Source: CAJWLW01 sp963580095
Lineage (GTDB): Bacteria > Verrucomicrobiota > Lentisphaeria > JABSQK01 > CAJWLW01
Assembly: GCA_963580095.1 (NCBI GenBank)
Contig: CAUZJQ010000071.1
Coordinates: 1 to 16,820 of the forward strand
Direction: 5' to 3'
DNA length: 16,820 bases
Each line of letters starts with the position of its first letter. Position 1 is the stretch's first letter. Below, in pieces: positions 1 through 8,752 of this stretch. A program made the translations under genes and the position numbers. Under the pieces are notes generated by a model. That model was not told where the DNA came from and did no database searches. It saw only the letters and a program-made list of their open reading frames with translations.

Positions 1-294
1 ACCTCCGCACTTACCCGCAACCAGGTGATCAGTTTCGTCATCGCCGTGGTCATTTGTCTGCTGGCCATCCTGTGCGGCTTCCCGCCGGTAACCGACGCCC
101 TGCTGGATCTCGAAGTCGCATGGATCAACATCAATACATTGGTCGATTTCGTCGCCGGCTTCAGCGTCGTTCCGCATTTCCAGACGATGCAGCGCGGCGT
201 TGTCGATGTTCGGGATGTCCTGTACTTCCTATCCGTCATCGTATTCTCGTTGTTTGCTACGGGCATTGTGCTGCGCAGCAAACGCTCGATTTAG
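1..294 (+). CDS. ABC-2 type transporter permease, GldF-like (3' end only)
   Basis: The frame is open from the first base and ends in TAG at 292-294, so only the last 97 residues are present. They read as the end of an ABC-2 family permease. A short polar stretch ending in RNQV leads into a membrane helix (about residues 9-26), then a loop, then a final helix (about residues 75-90) ending in a basic RSKRSI tail. In the GldF-type family this subunit sits in the inner membrane and pairs with a cytoplasmic ATPase, expected just left of the window. The Shine-Dalgarno of the next gene overlaps this stop codon, so the two are almost certainly co-transcribed and translationally linked. The substrate is unknown. 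The assignment rests on the GldG-like gene that follows as much as on these residues. Confidence 0.72.
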   Translation, partial: TSALTRNQVISFVIAVVICLLAILCGFPPVTDALLDLEVAWININTLVDFVAGFSVVPHFQTMQRGVVDVRDVLYFLSVIVFSLFATGIVLRSKRSI

Positions 295-304
295 GAGAAC
301 CGCT

Positions 305-2215
305 ATGGACAAAGGATCAAAAAATATTCGCACCGTCATTTTTTCACTGATCGCCGTGCTGCTGGTTTTTAACGCGCTCGTATGGATCAACGTTTTCTCC
401 AGTGCACTGTCCCTGCGCATGGACTTCACCGCGGACAAGCTGTACACACTTTCCCCGGGCACCCGCGGAATCCTTGCGGAACTGCCTTTAGAGAAAAATG
501 AGAAGGTGCAACTCCGCTATTACTGCAGTAAGGGCAAGGTTGAAATGCCGGTGTTCCTCAAGAGCTTCTCACGGCGCGTCGACGATCTGCTCCAAGAGCT
601 CGAGCAAGCCGCCGATGGTAAACTGGAAGTCGAGCGGCTGAATCCGCTGCCGACTAACAACCACGAAGAAAAGGCCGGCATCGACGGCGTCGAAGGCCAG
701 ATGACCCAGACCGGCGAGATCATCTATCTGGGAATCGCGATCAGTTTCCTCGATGAAACCCTGGCGCTGCCAACCCTCGGCCCGGCCACTGAGAACACGC
801 TGGAATATGACCTGGCCCGTGCCATCTACCGGGTCACGCACCCGGAGAAAAGCACCGTCGGCATTATGTCGTCGCTACCGGTTATGGGCGCGCCCGCGCA
901 GAATCCGATGATGGGCCAACCTGGCCCCAAGCCCTGGTACTTTGTTAGCGAGCTGAAAAAAGATTACAACGTCCGCGAGATCGAAGCAACCGCAGATGTC
1001 ATCCCCTCGGATATCGACACCCTGGTGATGCTGCACGTCAAGGACATTACGCCCGACACCGAGTATGCCGTTGATCAATTCCTCATGGGTGGCGGCAAAC
1101 TGGTCGCCTTTGTCGATCCGATCTCTGCAGTCGATAAGCAGAATCGCCCGCAACAGATGGGACCGCCGCCCGAGAGCATGTCGACCCTGCCCCGGCTGTT
1201 CGATGCCTGGGGCATCACGTTCGACACCGATGCGATGATCATGGATAACAAGAACGCCACAATGTTTTCCAGCCAACAGGGCATGCAGCCCGAACCGCAG
1301 CCATTTATTCTGGAGCTAGGAAACAAGTGGATGGATCAGGACGATATCACCACCAATGCCCTGGACGTAGTCCGTGTCGCCTATGCCGGTGTCTTCGAAG
1401 GCACTGGCACCGAAGGTCTCGACCGCACTGTTCTGCTGCGGTCGTCCGGTGAGTCAATGAAAGTAGACAAATCCAAGCTCATGTTCGGCAACACCAATAT
1501 CCGCAACGATTACAGGGCAAGCGACAAAGAGCATGCCCTGGCTGTCAAACTCACAGGCCGCCTCAAAAGCGCCTTCCCGCAGGGCCCCCCAGCTGATGTT
1601 GATACCGAAGACGACGAGGAAGCCACCGAGCCCGACAATCACCTGGCCGAAGCCACTACAGACACCGCGATTATCCTCTTCGCCGACGCCGACATGATGT
1701 TCAACGATCTGTGGATTCGGCCAACCCGCAGTATTTTCGGCCAGACAGTTCTGCAAGTCACCGCCGACAACAACAACCTGTTGCAAAACATCGTCGAACA
1801 GCTCAGCGGCAGCAGCCATCTCATCGCTATCCGCTCACGCACGATCACCAGCCGGCCTTTCGAACTGATCGACGAGAAACGCGCCGAGGCTGAAAAAGAG
1901 CGCCGCGCCGAAGTCAAAAAGTACAACGAAGAGCTCCAGGAAGCTGACAAGAAGATCCGCGAGATGCGCAACGCCAAGGCCGGTACAAACCAGCAGTTCG
2001 TCCGCTCGGCTGAAGAGGACGAGGAACGCTACCGGCTGAACAAAAAGCGGTCCGAAGCGGCAAAAACCATCCGCAAGCTCGAAAAAGAGATGTACCGCGA
2101 GGTCGACAAGATCGAAAAATTCGTCACCTGGACCAATATTCTGGCCATGCCGGCAGCCGTCTTCATTATCGGTATCATCTTTTGGCTCTTTAAGCGACGG
2201 AGGGGTATTCTGTGA
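305..2215 (+). CDS. GldG-like ABC transporter auxiliary protein
   Basis: This 636-residue protein is anchored at both ends. There is one N-terminal helix (about residues 10-30) and one C-terminal helix (about 607-630) followed by a basic KRRRGIL tail. The sequence after the first helix (LSLRMDFTADKLYTLSPGT) is typical of the ABC_transp_aux/GldG family (PF09822), whose large middle domain lies outside the cytoplasm. A Met/Pro/Gln-rich loop near residues 195-210 is followed by a GATase-like alpha/beta segment containing GGGKLVAFVDP. Residues about 520-605 are highly charged and rich in Glu, Lys and Arg, and are probably coiled coil. Start: ATG at 305 is preceded by AGGAG at 293-297 with 7 nt spacing. 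Upstream in-frame starts would overlap the permease and lack such a site. Family members work with an ABC permease and ATPase, in gliding motility in Bacteroidota. A motility role here is not implied. Confidence 0.85.
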   Translation: MDKGSKNIRTVIFSLIAVLLVFNALVWINVFSSALSLRMDFTADKLYTLSPGTRGILAELPLEKNEKVQLRYYCSKGKVEMPVFLKSFSRRVDDLLQELEQAADGKLEVERLNPLPTNNHEEKAGIDGVEGQMTQTGEIIYLGIAISFLDETLALPTLGPATENTLEYDLARAIYRVTHPEKSTVGIMSSLPVMGAPAQNPMMGQPGPKPWYFVSELKKDYNVREIEATADVIPSDIDTLVMLHVKDITPDTEYAVDQFLMGGGKLVAFVDPISAVDKQNRPQQMGPPPESMSTLPRLFDAWGITFDTDAMIMDNKNATMFSSQQGMQPEPQPFILELGNKWMDQDDITTNALDVVRVAYAGVFEGTGTEGLDRTVLLRSSGESMKVDKSKLMFGNTNIRNDYRASDKEHALAVKLTGRLKSAFPQGPPADVDTEDDEEATEPDNHLAEATTDTAIILFADADMMFNDLWIRPTRSIFGQTVLQVTADNNNLLQNIVEQLSGSSHLIAIRSRTITSRPFELIDEKRAEAEKERRAEVKKYNEELQEADKKIREMRNAKAGTNQQFVRSAEEDEERYRLNKKRSEAAKTIRKLEKEMYREVDKIEKFVTWTNILAMPAAVFIIGIIFWLFKRRRGIL

Positions 2216-3897
2216 AAGCCAAGCATCTCATTCCGTTAGTCATCATCTGCGTCGCCGCGACGGTCATCGGCGCGCTCGTTCTGAAGAGAAGCGGTCAGCT
2301 TTGGGGCACGGACGAGGGAGAAGAAATTGTCGATATCGACAAAGACGCACTGCTGCTGCCCGACTTCCCGATCAACGATATCGCCCGTATCGTCATCACG
2401 ACAAAACAAAACACTGTCGAGCTCGCAAAGAAAGACGGCACCTGGCGCTGCCGCGACCTCTTCGACTACCCTGCGGACTTCGCGAAAATCAAAACCCTGC
2501 TCCGGGCAATCGCTGATCTCGAGGCCGGGCATATCCTCGAGGTAGGAGAGAAACGCTACGAACGACTCGGGGTCAACGTGCCGGACAAGGGCGAAAGCGC
2601 AAGCACACTGCTGCAGCTCCACGACAAAACCGACGGTATCGTCGGTTCGATCGTGCTCGGCAACACAAAGACGCGTGAGTCCGGTGGCCCCTATGGCCCT
2701 CGACCGATCGGCCGCTACGTGCGGGTCAACAAAACGGTGTCGCTGGTCACGGAAACCTTCTGGTCAGTCCAGGAAACCAGCGATCTGTGGCTCGACAAGG
2801 CGTTCTGCGAAATCGACGAACTGAAGCGCGCCGTCGCCTACGACGGCGACACGGAAGTCTGGGGCATCGAGCGCGACAGCAAAGGCAGCCTGCTCGACTA
2901 CAAGGCGCCCGTACCGGAAGGCCGGGAACTCGATACCGGCAAACTATCGCAAGTCGGCAACGCACTGCGCCGCCCCAGCTTCAAAAGTATTGCTGATCCC
3001 GCCGCCAGTGACGAAGATCTCGGACTGACCAATGCCCGCCGTGTCACGATCGAAGGATTCGACGGCTTCAATTACACCCTCTTGGTCGGTGCCAAAAACG
3101 AAAAAGGCGACCATGCCGTCCGCGTCACAGTCGGCAAGTACAACGTACCGCCGGTACCAGAGTCGCCAGACGATGAGCCGGTCGAGGACAAAGCAGAACG
3201 CGAAAAGGCTCACGACGAGTCAGTCAAAGAGGCTACCGCCCGGTACGAGCGCCAGAAAGTCCGGTTCGCCCAATGGCCGTTCATTGTAAATTCATACAGC
3301 ATCGGTGAACTGCTGTATCAGCCGGATGATTTTCTCAAAGCACTCGAAGACGATGCCGAAAGCGACGGCGACCCAGGTGCAGGGACAAATGCCGTACCGT
3401 CCTTTACGCCTCCGGCCTTGCCGGGATTACCCGAACCGGTGCCCAACGCCTTAGCCAGCGACGCCGCCCGGAAAATCCTCGAAAAAGCGCAAGGCCGCGA
3501 CGAGGCGACGCTGCCGATCCGTCTGCCCACCGGCAGTCGCGGTGAGCGAATCAATGCCTACGTGGAGATCGCCCAGGCCGGCAACGGCCGGCAGCTCAGG
3601 AAGCTCCTGGAGAAAGTCGCGACGAAGCCGGAGGTGATCAGCGAAATCCTGGAGGGCATCGCACGCTCCAAGAACTCGAACATGTCGCACATCGTCAGGC
3701 CGTACATGAAAAACGACACGGCACAGGTTCGGGCCGCCGCCGTCATGGCACTGGGGATAATCGGCGATCAATCGGACCGCGAACGCCTTCAGGTGCTCAC
3801 AGGCGATGGCAATGCAACCGTGCAGATGGCCGCCAAGGCCGCTGTCACCGAAATGTCGCAGCGCTTGAAGCAGGGCGAAGAGGGCTGGAAAGAGTAA
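2212..3897 (+). CDS. DUF4340-domain membrane protein with C-terminal HEAT-like repeats
   Basis: This 561-residue protein starts at GTG 2212, which overlaps the preceding stop (GTGA, 4 bp), with GGAGG at 2199-2203 as ribosome site. One N-terminal helix (about residues 5-23) anchors it, with the rest probably periplasmic. Residues about 50-210 match DUF4340 (PF14238): FPINDIARIVI, a Trp-containing strand, and a KIKTLLRAIADL helix. The DUF4340-like fold appears to resume up to about residue 375 (NSYSIGELLYQPDDF), interrupted by a charged Glu/Lys insertion at about 325-345. A Pro-rich linker (about 390-415) leads to helical repeats at about 440-550. These include VRAAAVMALGIIGD, a classic HEAT signature. 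DUF4340 proteins commonly follow GldG-like genes and are thought to be part of the same ABC assembly, function unknown. The HEAT tail suggests a protein-binding or scaffolding addition. Confidence 0.8.
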   Translation: MKAKHLIPLVIICVAATVIGALVLKRSGQLWGTDEGEEIVDIDKDALLLPDFPINDIARIVITTKQNTVELAKKDGTWRCRDLFDYPADFAKIKTLLRAIADLEAGHILEVGEKRYERLGVNVPDKGESASTLLQLHDKTDGIVGSIVLGNTKTRESGGPYGPRPIGRYVRVNKTVSLVTETFWSVQETSDLWLDKAFCEIDELKRAVAYDGDTEVWGIERDSKGSLLDYKAPVPEGRELDTGKLSQVGNALRRPSFKSIADPAASDEDLGLTNARRVTIEGFDGFNYTLLVGAKNEKGDHAVRVTVGKYNVPPVPESPDDEPVEDKAEREKAHDESVKEATARYERQKVRFAQWPFIVNSYSIGELLYQPDDFLKALEDDAESDGDPGAGTNAVPSFTPPALPGLPEPVPNALASDAARKILEKAQGRDEATLPIRLPTGSRGERINAYVEIAQAGNGRQLRKLLEKVATKPEVISEILEGIARSKNSNMSHIVRPYMKNDTAQVRAAAVMALGIIGDQSDRERLQVLTGDGNATVQMAAKAAVTEMSQRLKQGEEGWKE

Positions 3898-3900
3898 CGG

Positions 3901-5601
3901 TCAATACGGCACGACAATGCCGTAGCGCGACGCCAGCACGTCGATCTCCGCCTGAATCTCAGGTGAGTTGCGGACGGTACGCTCACCCACCAGATAGTAA
4001 ATCTTCTGAATCGCCCATTGTGTTGCCAGAATCGAGTCAGCCGGCGCAGCCTCGCTCAGCGAATGGCGGATGATCAGTTCCTCGCGCTCACCGTTGATGT
4101 CGTAGCCTATAATCTGGATGCCGATCTCGTCGGCACCTTTCGGAAATCGACCGTATACTGTCAGCGGATTGCCGCGGAAGAGATGTGGTAACTCGCGCGG
4201 ATAGATGCCGTCCGGCAACTTGCCGGTAATCTGGCAGCGCAGATCGGACACCAGCACCTCCGACAGCCCGCCGATGTAGTTGGACAACGCCTCATCAGCA
4301 CCTGTGACACTGTCGGTGTGCAAGCTCATCCCGCGGTTTTTGTAGGACAACAGATCCATCAGGAAACGATTGCTCTCCTCGCCGGCGCTGAACGAAAAAA
4401 CGCAGGCACGCGCCTGGTTATGCCGGATGATTTGGCTGATGAACTCGTTGTCGGCCAGGGCACCGTCCGTCGTCGAACGCCCATCGCTGAGCAGGAATAC
4501 CAGATACGGCCGGCGCAAGTCAGGACGGGCGAAGTTGATGAATGGCACCAGGCCGGCATAGACGTCGGTCTTGCCTTTCGAACGGAGGCGATTGAGGAAC
4601 TTGCGGGCCGCGACTATGGCGTTTTCATCGGCAATTTTGAACTCCGGGAAGAGACGGACCGGGTTGTCGCGGAAGGCCACGACATTGAACCGGTCGTCGG
4701 CACCCAGATAATCCAGCGCCAGGTCCAGGCCCTTGCGGAATTCCCGCAATTTCGGCGGTGTGATGCTGGCCGAGGAATCCACCAGAAACAATACATCGCG
4801 AGGTATCGATTCGAGCGATACACTGCCAGCACGCGTGCTGATCACCGCTTTGAAGTAACCACCGCCAAGCTTCGGATCTTCGTACACTGAAACTTCGACA
4901 TCCAGCATCGAGTCGATGATGTTCACCGCTGTGCGGTCGGTAATGCTGTCCCGCATGTCGTCGATCGACACCATCGGCAGATCCGCCGTTTCCGGCGGCG
5001 GAAAGGAGCGCAACGGTCGCGTCGGCAACTCGAAACGCATCCCCAACTCAACCGATTCGCTGTCAACGCCACCGCCCGAATGCGGCGACACCAGCGACGG
5101 CGCCTCCGGATCGCTCATCACATAACGCTTGACGTCCGGAATCATCCGGCGACCGGTGAGCAGACTCTGGGCAGGAAGGTCGGCAACGCGGATCGCCAGG
5201 ATCTCCGGCGGCGGCGATGTGATCGGACCGCGGTAGCGCGATTCGACGCGTGCTTCATCCTTCAACAGGTCAACGCCCAGACCGGTAAGTCTGGCGTTGA
5301 GCTTAGGCTTCGGCCGCGTAATCAGGCCCTCGCTCTCGAACAGCTTCTGTAACTGATGCTCCTGCTCTTTGAGCAGGCGTATCTTGACATTCGGCTGCTG
5401 TGACGGTGGCTGTATCAGCAATTCACGAACGTCGAGGGTATCAACCCGAACCCGCTTCTTGTCCGACTCGTTGTCGGTTTCAGCGTTCTCTATCGGCCGC
5501 ATCTGTATGCGCGCCGCAGCCTGCCACAACAAGAGATGCAGCACCAGGGTGATGAGGATCGACGTCGTGAGGTATGTGGTGGTCGGAGACCGGTCGTTCA
5601 T
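3901..5601 (-). CDS. Membrane-anchored von Willebrand factor A (VWA) domain protein
   Basis: I chose ATG at 5601 (566 residues). A TTG eight codons upstream (5625) is possible, but it lies only about 12 nt from the predicted transcription start and has no ribosome site. An N-terminal helix (about residues 9-28) resembles a TonB-type anchor, so the rest is likely extracytoplasmic. A Pro-rich low-complexity stretch follows. The VWA domain spans about residues 268-440 with a complete metal-ion-dependent adhesion site: DSSAS at 275-279, Thr345 (KGKTD) and Asp373 (SDGRS). This is the arrangement of VWA proteins that bind a divalent metal and a protein partner. The C-terminal part has beta-rich sequence and an EIQAEIDVLASRYGIVVPY end typical of the inter-alpha-trypsin-inhibitor-like bacterial VWA group. 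It converges on the DUF4340 gene with a 3 bp gap. Partner and role are unknown. Confidence 0.82.
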   Translation of the reverse strand: MNDRSPTTTYLTTSILITLVLHLLLWQAAARIQMRPIENAETDNESDKKRVRVDTLDVRELLIQPPSQQPNVKIRLLKEQEHQLQKLFESEGLITRPKPKLNARLTGLGVDLLKDEARVESRYRGPITSPPPEILAIRVADLPAQSLLTGRRMIPDVKRYVMSDPEAPSLVSPHSGGGVDSESVELGMRFELPTRPLRSFPPPETADLPMVSIDDMRDSITDRTAVNIIDSMLDVEVSVYEDPKLGGGYFKAVISTRAGSVSLESIPRDVLFLVDSSASITPPKLREFRKGLDLALDYLGADDRFNVVAFRDNPVRLFPEFKIADENAIVAARKFLNRLRSKGKTDVYAGLVPFINFARPDLRRPYLVFLLSDGRSTTDGALADNEFISQIIRHNQARACVFSFSAGEESNRFLMDLLSYKNRGMSLHTDSVTGADEALSNYIGGLSEVLVSDLRCQITGKLPDGIYPRELPHLFRGNPLTVYGRFPKGADEIGIQIIGYDINGEREELIIRHSLSEAAPADSILATQWAIQKIYYLVGERTVRNSPEIQAEIDVLASRYGIVVPY

Positions 5602-5643
5602 CAACTCAATCCAGATCGTTGACAATGAAGAGGCTACGGTAAT

Positions 5644-5671
5644 ACTATATCAGACCGCGACATCGTTACAA
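5644..5671 (-). promoter_or_regulatory. Sigma70-type promoter of the VWA gene (extended -10)
   Basis: Read on the minus strand: TTGTAA (5671-5666), 16 nt spacer, TATAGT (5649-5644), with a TG dinucleotide one base upstream of the -10 (TGaTATAGT). The predicted start near 5637 leaves a leader of about 36 nt to ATG 5601. This is a sequence-only call, but both elements are good. Confidence 0.6.
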
Positions 5672-5793
5672 AGTTGCGGAATCGAAGAAACGCTGATACC
5701 TGTTTACCGACCGCGCTAACGACAGCGACCTGCCTTTTATCGCCGCAACGCTGAACACGTACAAGCGAGGACCCGACAAACCGGAAAAATCTC

Positions 5794-7146
5794 TTGGCCC
5801 AATACATCCAACACCGCCTGGCGCCTGTGTCAGCAGCCGAACAGGCCGCCTACGATATTGCCCGCCGGCTGCAGGCAGCCGGCTACCAGGCCTGCACAGT
5901 CGGCGGCTGCGTCCGCGACCGTTTCCTCGGCAGCATGCCCAAGGATGTCGATGTCACCACCGACGCCACCCCCGATGTCTTGCAGCAGATTTTCCCGCAC
6001 ACCTACGCGGTCGGTGCCGCCTTCGGCGTCGTCATAGTGCGCGAAGGCGACCTCCACACCGACGTCGCCACCTTCCGTGAAGACGGTGGCTACCAGGACG
6101 GACGGCACCCCGATTCCGTCACCTTTTCCGATGCCGAGCACGATGCGCAACGGCGCGATTTTACAATCAACGCGTTGTTCTACGATCCACAGGCCGAGCA
6201 GGTCATCGACTTTGTCGACGGCCTCCGCGATCTCGATGCCGGCGTCATCCGCACAGTCGGCGACCCGGACCGGCGCTTCGGCGAAGACTACCTGCGCATG
6301 CTGCGGGCGGTCAGGTTTACCGCCCGTTTCGATTTCGAACTGGACCCGGCTACCCGTGCTGCGATCATCAAACACGCACCTAAAATCACTGGCATTAGCC
6401 CCGAACGCATTTTCAACGAACTCACGAAAATGCTGTGTGGCCCGCAGCCCCAGCTCGCCTTCCGCCTGCTCGATGAAACCGGCCTGCTCGAGCAGGTGCT
6501 GCCGGAAATCAGCGCCATGAAAGGCGTCACGCAGCCGCCGCAGTTTCACCCCGAGGGGGACGTCTTCGTGCATACCCTGCTGCTGCTCGAAATGATGGTA
6601 CACCCGACGCCGGAAATCGCCTGGAGCGCCCTGCTGCACGATGTCGGCAAGCCGCCGACATTGGCAATCGGCCCCCATGGGCGTGAGACCTTTCCCAGTC
6701 ACAACCGCGTCGGCGCGGAGATGACAGAGACGATCCTGCAGCGCCTACGCTGTTCGCGGCAATTCATTGATTGCGTACGTGAAACTGTCTACAATCACAT
6801 GACCTTCGCCGAGGTGCAGAAGATGCGGCCATCGACACTGCGACGGTTGCTCGGACGCCCCGACTTCGACTGTGAACTCGAACTACATCGACTCGATTGC
6901 CTGTCCTGTCATCGCTACGTCGACAACTATGTGTTTCTTCTCGATCGCCTGGCAGCGCTGCGCGACGAACCCCCGGTGCCCGAACCACTGGTGCAGGGGC
7001 GCGACCTGATCGGGCGCGGCGTCGAGCCCGGACCTGTTATCGGGGAAATCCTCAGGGAACTCGAAGAACTACAGTTGAATGGCGAAATCATCACACGCGA
7101 GGCGGCCCTCGAATGGCTCGACCGGCGCGTGACACCGCATGTCTGA
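5794..7146 (+). CDS. cca: CCA tRNA nucleotidyltransferase (class II, HD domain)
   Basis: This 450-residue enzyme adds or repairs the 3'-CCA end of tRNAs from CTP and ATP in the cytoplasm. All class II hallmarks are visible. They are GGCVRD (residues 37-42), the metal-binding DVD pair Asp51/Asp53, RRDFTINAL (120-128), and RFGEDYLRMLRAVRF (161-175), which contains the EDxxRxxR motif typical of CCA-adding rather than poly(A)-adding members. An HD phosphohydrolase-type domain follows, with HDVGKP from residue 282. The start is uncertain. TTG 5794 has a weak GGAA eight bases upstream, and GTG 5827 would shorten the protein by 11 residues without touching any motif. The 3' end overlaps murJ by 8 bp, so the two are probably translationally coupled. 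The gene is divergent from the VWA gene across about 170 bp. A poly(A) polymerase activity cannot be fully excluded. Confidence 0.93.
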   Translation: MAQYIQHRLAPVSAAEQAAYDIARRLQAAGYQACTVGGCVRDRFLGSMPKDVDVTTDATPDVLQQIFPHTYAVGAAFGVVIVREGDLHTDVATFREDGGYQDGRHPDSVTFSDAEHDAQRRDFTINALFYDPQAEQVIDFVDGLRDLDAGVIRTVGDPDRRFGEDYLRMLRAVRFTARFDFELDPATRAAIIKHAPKITGISPERIFNELTKMLCGPQPQLAFRLLDETGLLEQVLPEISAMKGVTQPPQFHPEGDVFVHTLLLLEMMVHPTPEIAWSALLHDVGKPPTLAIGPHGRETFPSHNRVGAEMTETILQRLRCSRQFIDCVRETVYNHMTFAEVQKMRPSTLRRLLGRPDFDCELELHRLDCLSCHRYVDNYVFLLDRLAALRDEPPVPEPLVQGRDLIGRGVEPGPVIGEILRELEELQLNGEIITREAALEWLDRRVTPHV

Positions 7147-8752
7147 TCCGGCCCGCAAAGACGGGCCTCTCGAACCCGCCGCGCCGTCGGACAACGGCTC
7201 GACGCGCGTTATCGGGCGCGGTATGCTCATTGGCAGCGCTGGCACGCTCCTGAGCCGCCTCACCGGGTTGGCCAGAGACGTCGCCTACAGCGCCGTCTTC
7301 GGAACCGCCGGCGCATACAGCTTGTTCCTCGTCGTCTTCACGATCCCAAATCTGTTCCGTCGTGTTTTCGGCGAAGGCGCGTTGTCCGAAGCGTTCGTGC
7401 CGCTGTTCAATGAGAAACTGGAGCGCCACGGCAAGTCGGCGGCCTTCACATTTTTTAGCAACGTCCTCCTGCTGACCGCCGCCGTGCTGCTGGTGGTCGT
7501 TGTCGCCGGCGCCCTCATCTGCCTGCTGCTGCAGCAGTTCTTCCCCGACGGGCGCCCTGCCCTGGTATTGGCACTGCTACCCGTCATGCTGCCGTACACG
7601 CTGTTCATCTGTCTCTTCGGCCTGCTCTGCGGCGTGCTGCAGAGCTTCCGCCACTTCGCCGTGCCCGCCGTCGCGCCGGTGCTGCTCAACGTCACGCTGA
7701 TTGCGGCAACCCTCTGGCTGTGCCCGCGAGTCGGTACGACCGCCGAGCAAATGAAAGTGCTGGCAATTGCCGTCGTCGTCGGGGGAGTATTGCAGCTCGC
7801 CGTGTTGTGGCCGGTGCTCAAGCGGTTCGGCTTCGCCTTGCAACGTGCCCGCCCGCAGGTCACGCCGGACGTCAAACGGCTCATGCACCTGATGATTCCC
7901 GGCGTTATCGGTGCCTCGATCTATCAGATCAATGTGATGTTCGACCGAATCCTGGCGCTCTACCTCGATCCCTGGGCCGCCGCCGCACTGGCCTACAGCG
8001 AACGGCTCGTCTACCTGCCCGTCGGTGTGTTCGCCGTCGCCTTGTCGGCCGCCAGCCTGCCGCTACTCTCCCGCGCCTTCGCTGCCGGCCGGCAGACCGA
8101 TATCATTGATGCCTTGAGCTACGGACTGCGACAGGTGTTTTTCGTCTCCGTCCCCTGCGTGCTGGTGTTGATGTACCTCGGCAACGCCGTCGTCGAACTT
8201 ATCTACGAACGGGGCGCCTTCGATGCCGATAGCGCCCGCCAGACCACCGCCGCCTTGATGTTTTATGCGCCCGGCATCCCCGCATTCGCCGCTGTCGGGA
8301 TCGTCCGTGCCGGCTTCTACAGCCGGCAGGACATGAAAACCCCGGTGCGAGTCGGCGTCTTCTGCCTGGTGCTCAACATCCTGCTCAGCCTAGCATTGAT
8401 GGTACCGTTAAGCCATTGCGGGTTGGCGTTGTCGACCACTATCGCCGCCTACGTCAACGTGGCGATCCTTATGGTTCTGCTGAAACGCGATCTGCAGCCG
8501 ACCATGCAGGCCTGGCGCAATGGTCTTCTGGCAGGGACGCGCATGCTCGTTGCAGTCACCGTTGCCGGTGTCGCCGTATGGGCCACTGCGCACTTTGCAA
8601 CCACCCTGGCATCACCCGGACTCGCCTCGAAGGCAATCGCCGTGTTTCTGCCACTAGCCGCAGCCGCAGCCGCCTACCTGCTTGTGCTCCGCCTGATCGG
8701 AGCCAACGAACCAAGCGAGTTCTTCGCCGCCATCCGCCGCCGGGATCGGTGA
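7139..8752 (+). CDS. murJ: Lipid II flippase MurJ (MviN family)
   Basis: This 537-residue polytopic inner-membrane protein moves lipid-linked peptidoglycan precursor (lipid II) across the cytoplasmic membrane. The start of the transmembrane core shows the family signature SRLTGLARD, with Arg40 and Arg46 corresponding to E. coli Arg18 and Arg24. It also has PNLFRRVFGEGALSEAFVP, whose Arg pair at 74-75 corresponds to Arg52/53. The remaining sequence alternates hydrophobic helices and short loops, consistent with the usual 14 helices. The roughly 24-residue polar N-terminal extension before the first helix (MSDPARK...) is longer than in E. coli and looks disordered. ATG 7139 lies inside the end of cca (8 bp overlap), so expression depends on that transcript. 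No terminator follows directly; see the 8753-9073 interval. Confidence 0.95.
   Translation: MSDPARKDGPLEPAAPSDNGSTRVIGRGMLIGSAGTLLSRLTGLARDVAYSAVFGTAGAYSLFLVVFTIPNLFRRVFGEGALSEAFVPLFNEKLERHGKSAAFTFFSNVLLLTAAVLLVVVVAGALICLLLQQFFPDGRPALVLALLPVMLPYTLFICLFGLLCGVLQSFRHFAVPAVAPVLLNVTLIAATLWLCPRVGTTAEQMKVLAIAVVVGGVLQLAVLWPVLKRFGFALQRARPQVTPDVKRLMHLMIPGVIGASIYQINVMFDRILALYLDPWAAAALAYSERLVYLPVGVFAVALSAASLPLLSRAFAAGRQTDIIDALSYGLRQVFFVSVPCVLVLMYLGNAVVELIYERGAFDADSARQTTAALMFYAPGIPAFAAVGIVRAGFYSRQDMKTPVRVGVFCLVLNILLSLALMVPLSHCGLALSTTIAAYVNVAILMVLLKRDLQPTMQAWRNGLLAGTRMLVAVTVAGVAVWATAHFATTLASPGLASKAIAVFLPLAAAAAAYLLVLRLIGANEPSEFFAAIRRRDR

Noticed and set aside
200..304. Upstream extension of the GldG-like protein
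   Set aside because: It would overlap the permease gene by about 95 bp, start with a polar Ser/Cys-rich segment and lack a ribosome site; ATG 305 has AGGAG at 7 nt.
5830..6702. Minus-strand open frame of 290 codons
   Set aside because: It mirrors the cca gene, whose every catalytic motif is on the plus strand; long antisense frames are expected in GC-rich coding DNA.
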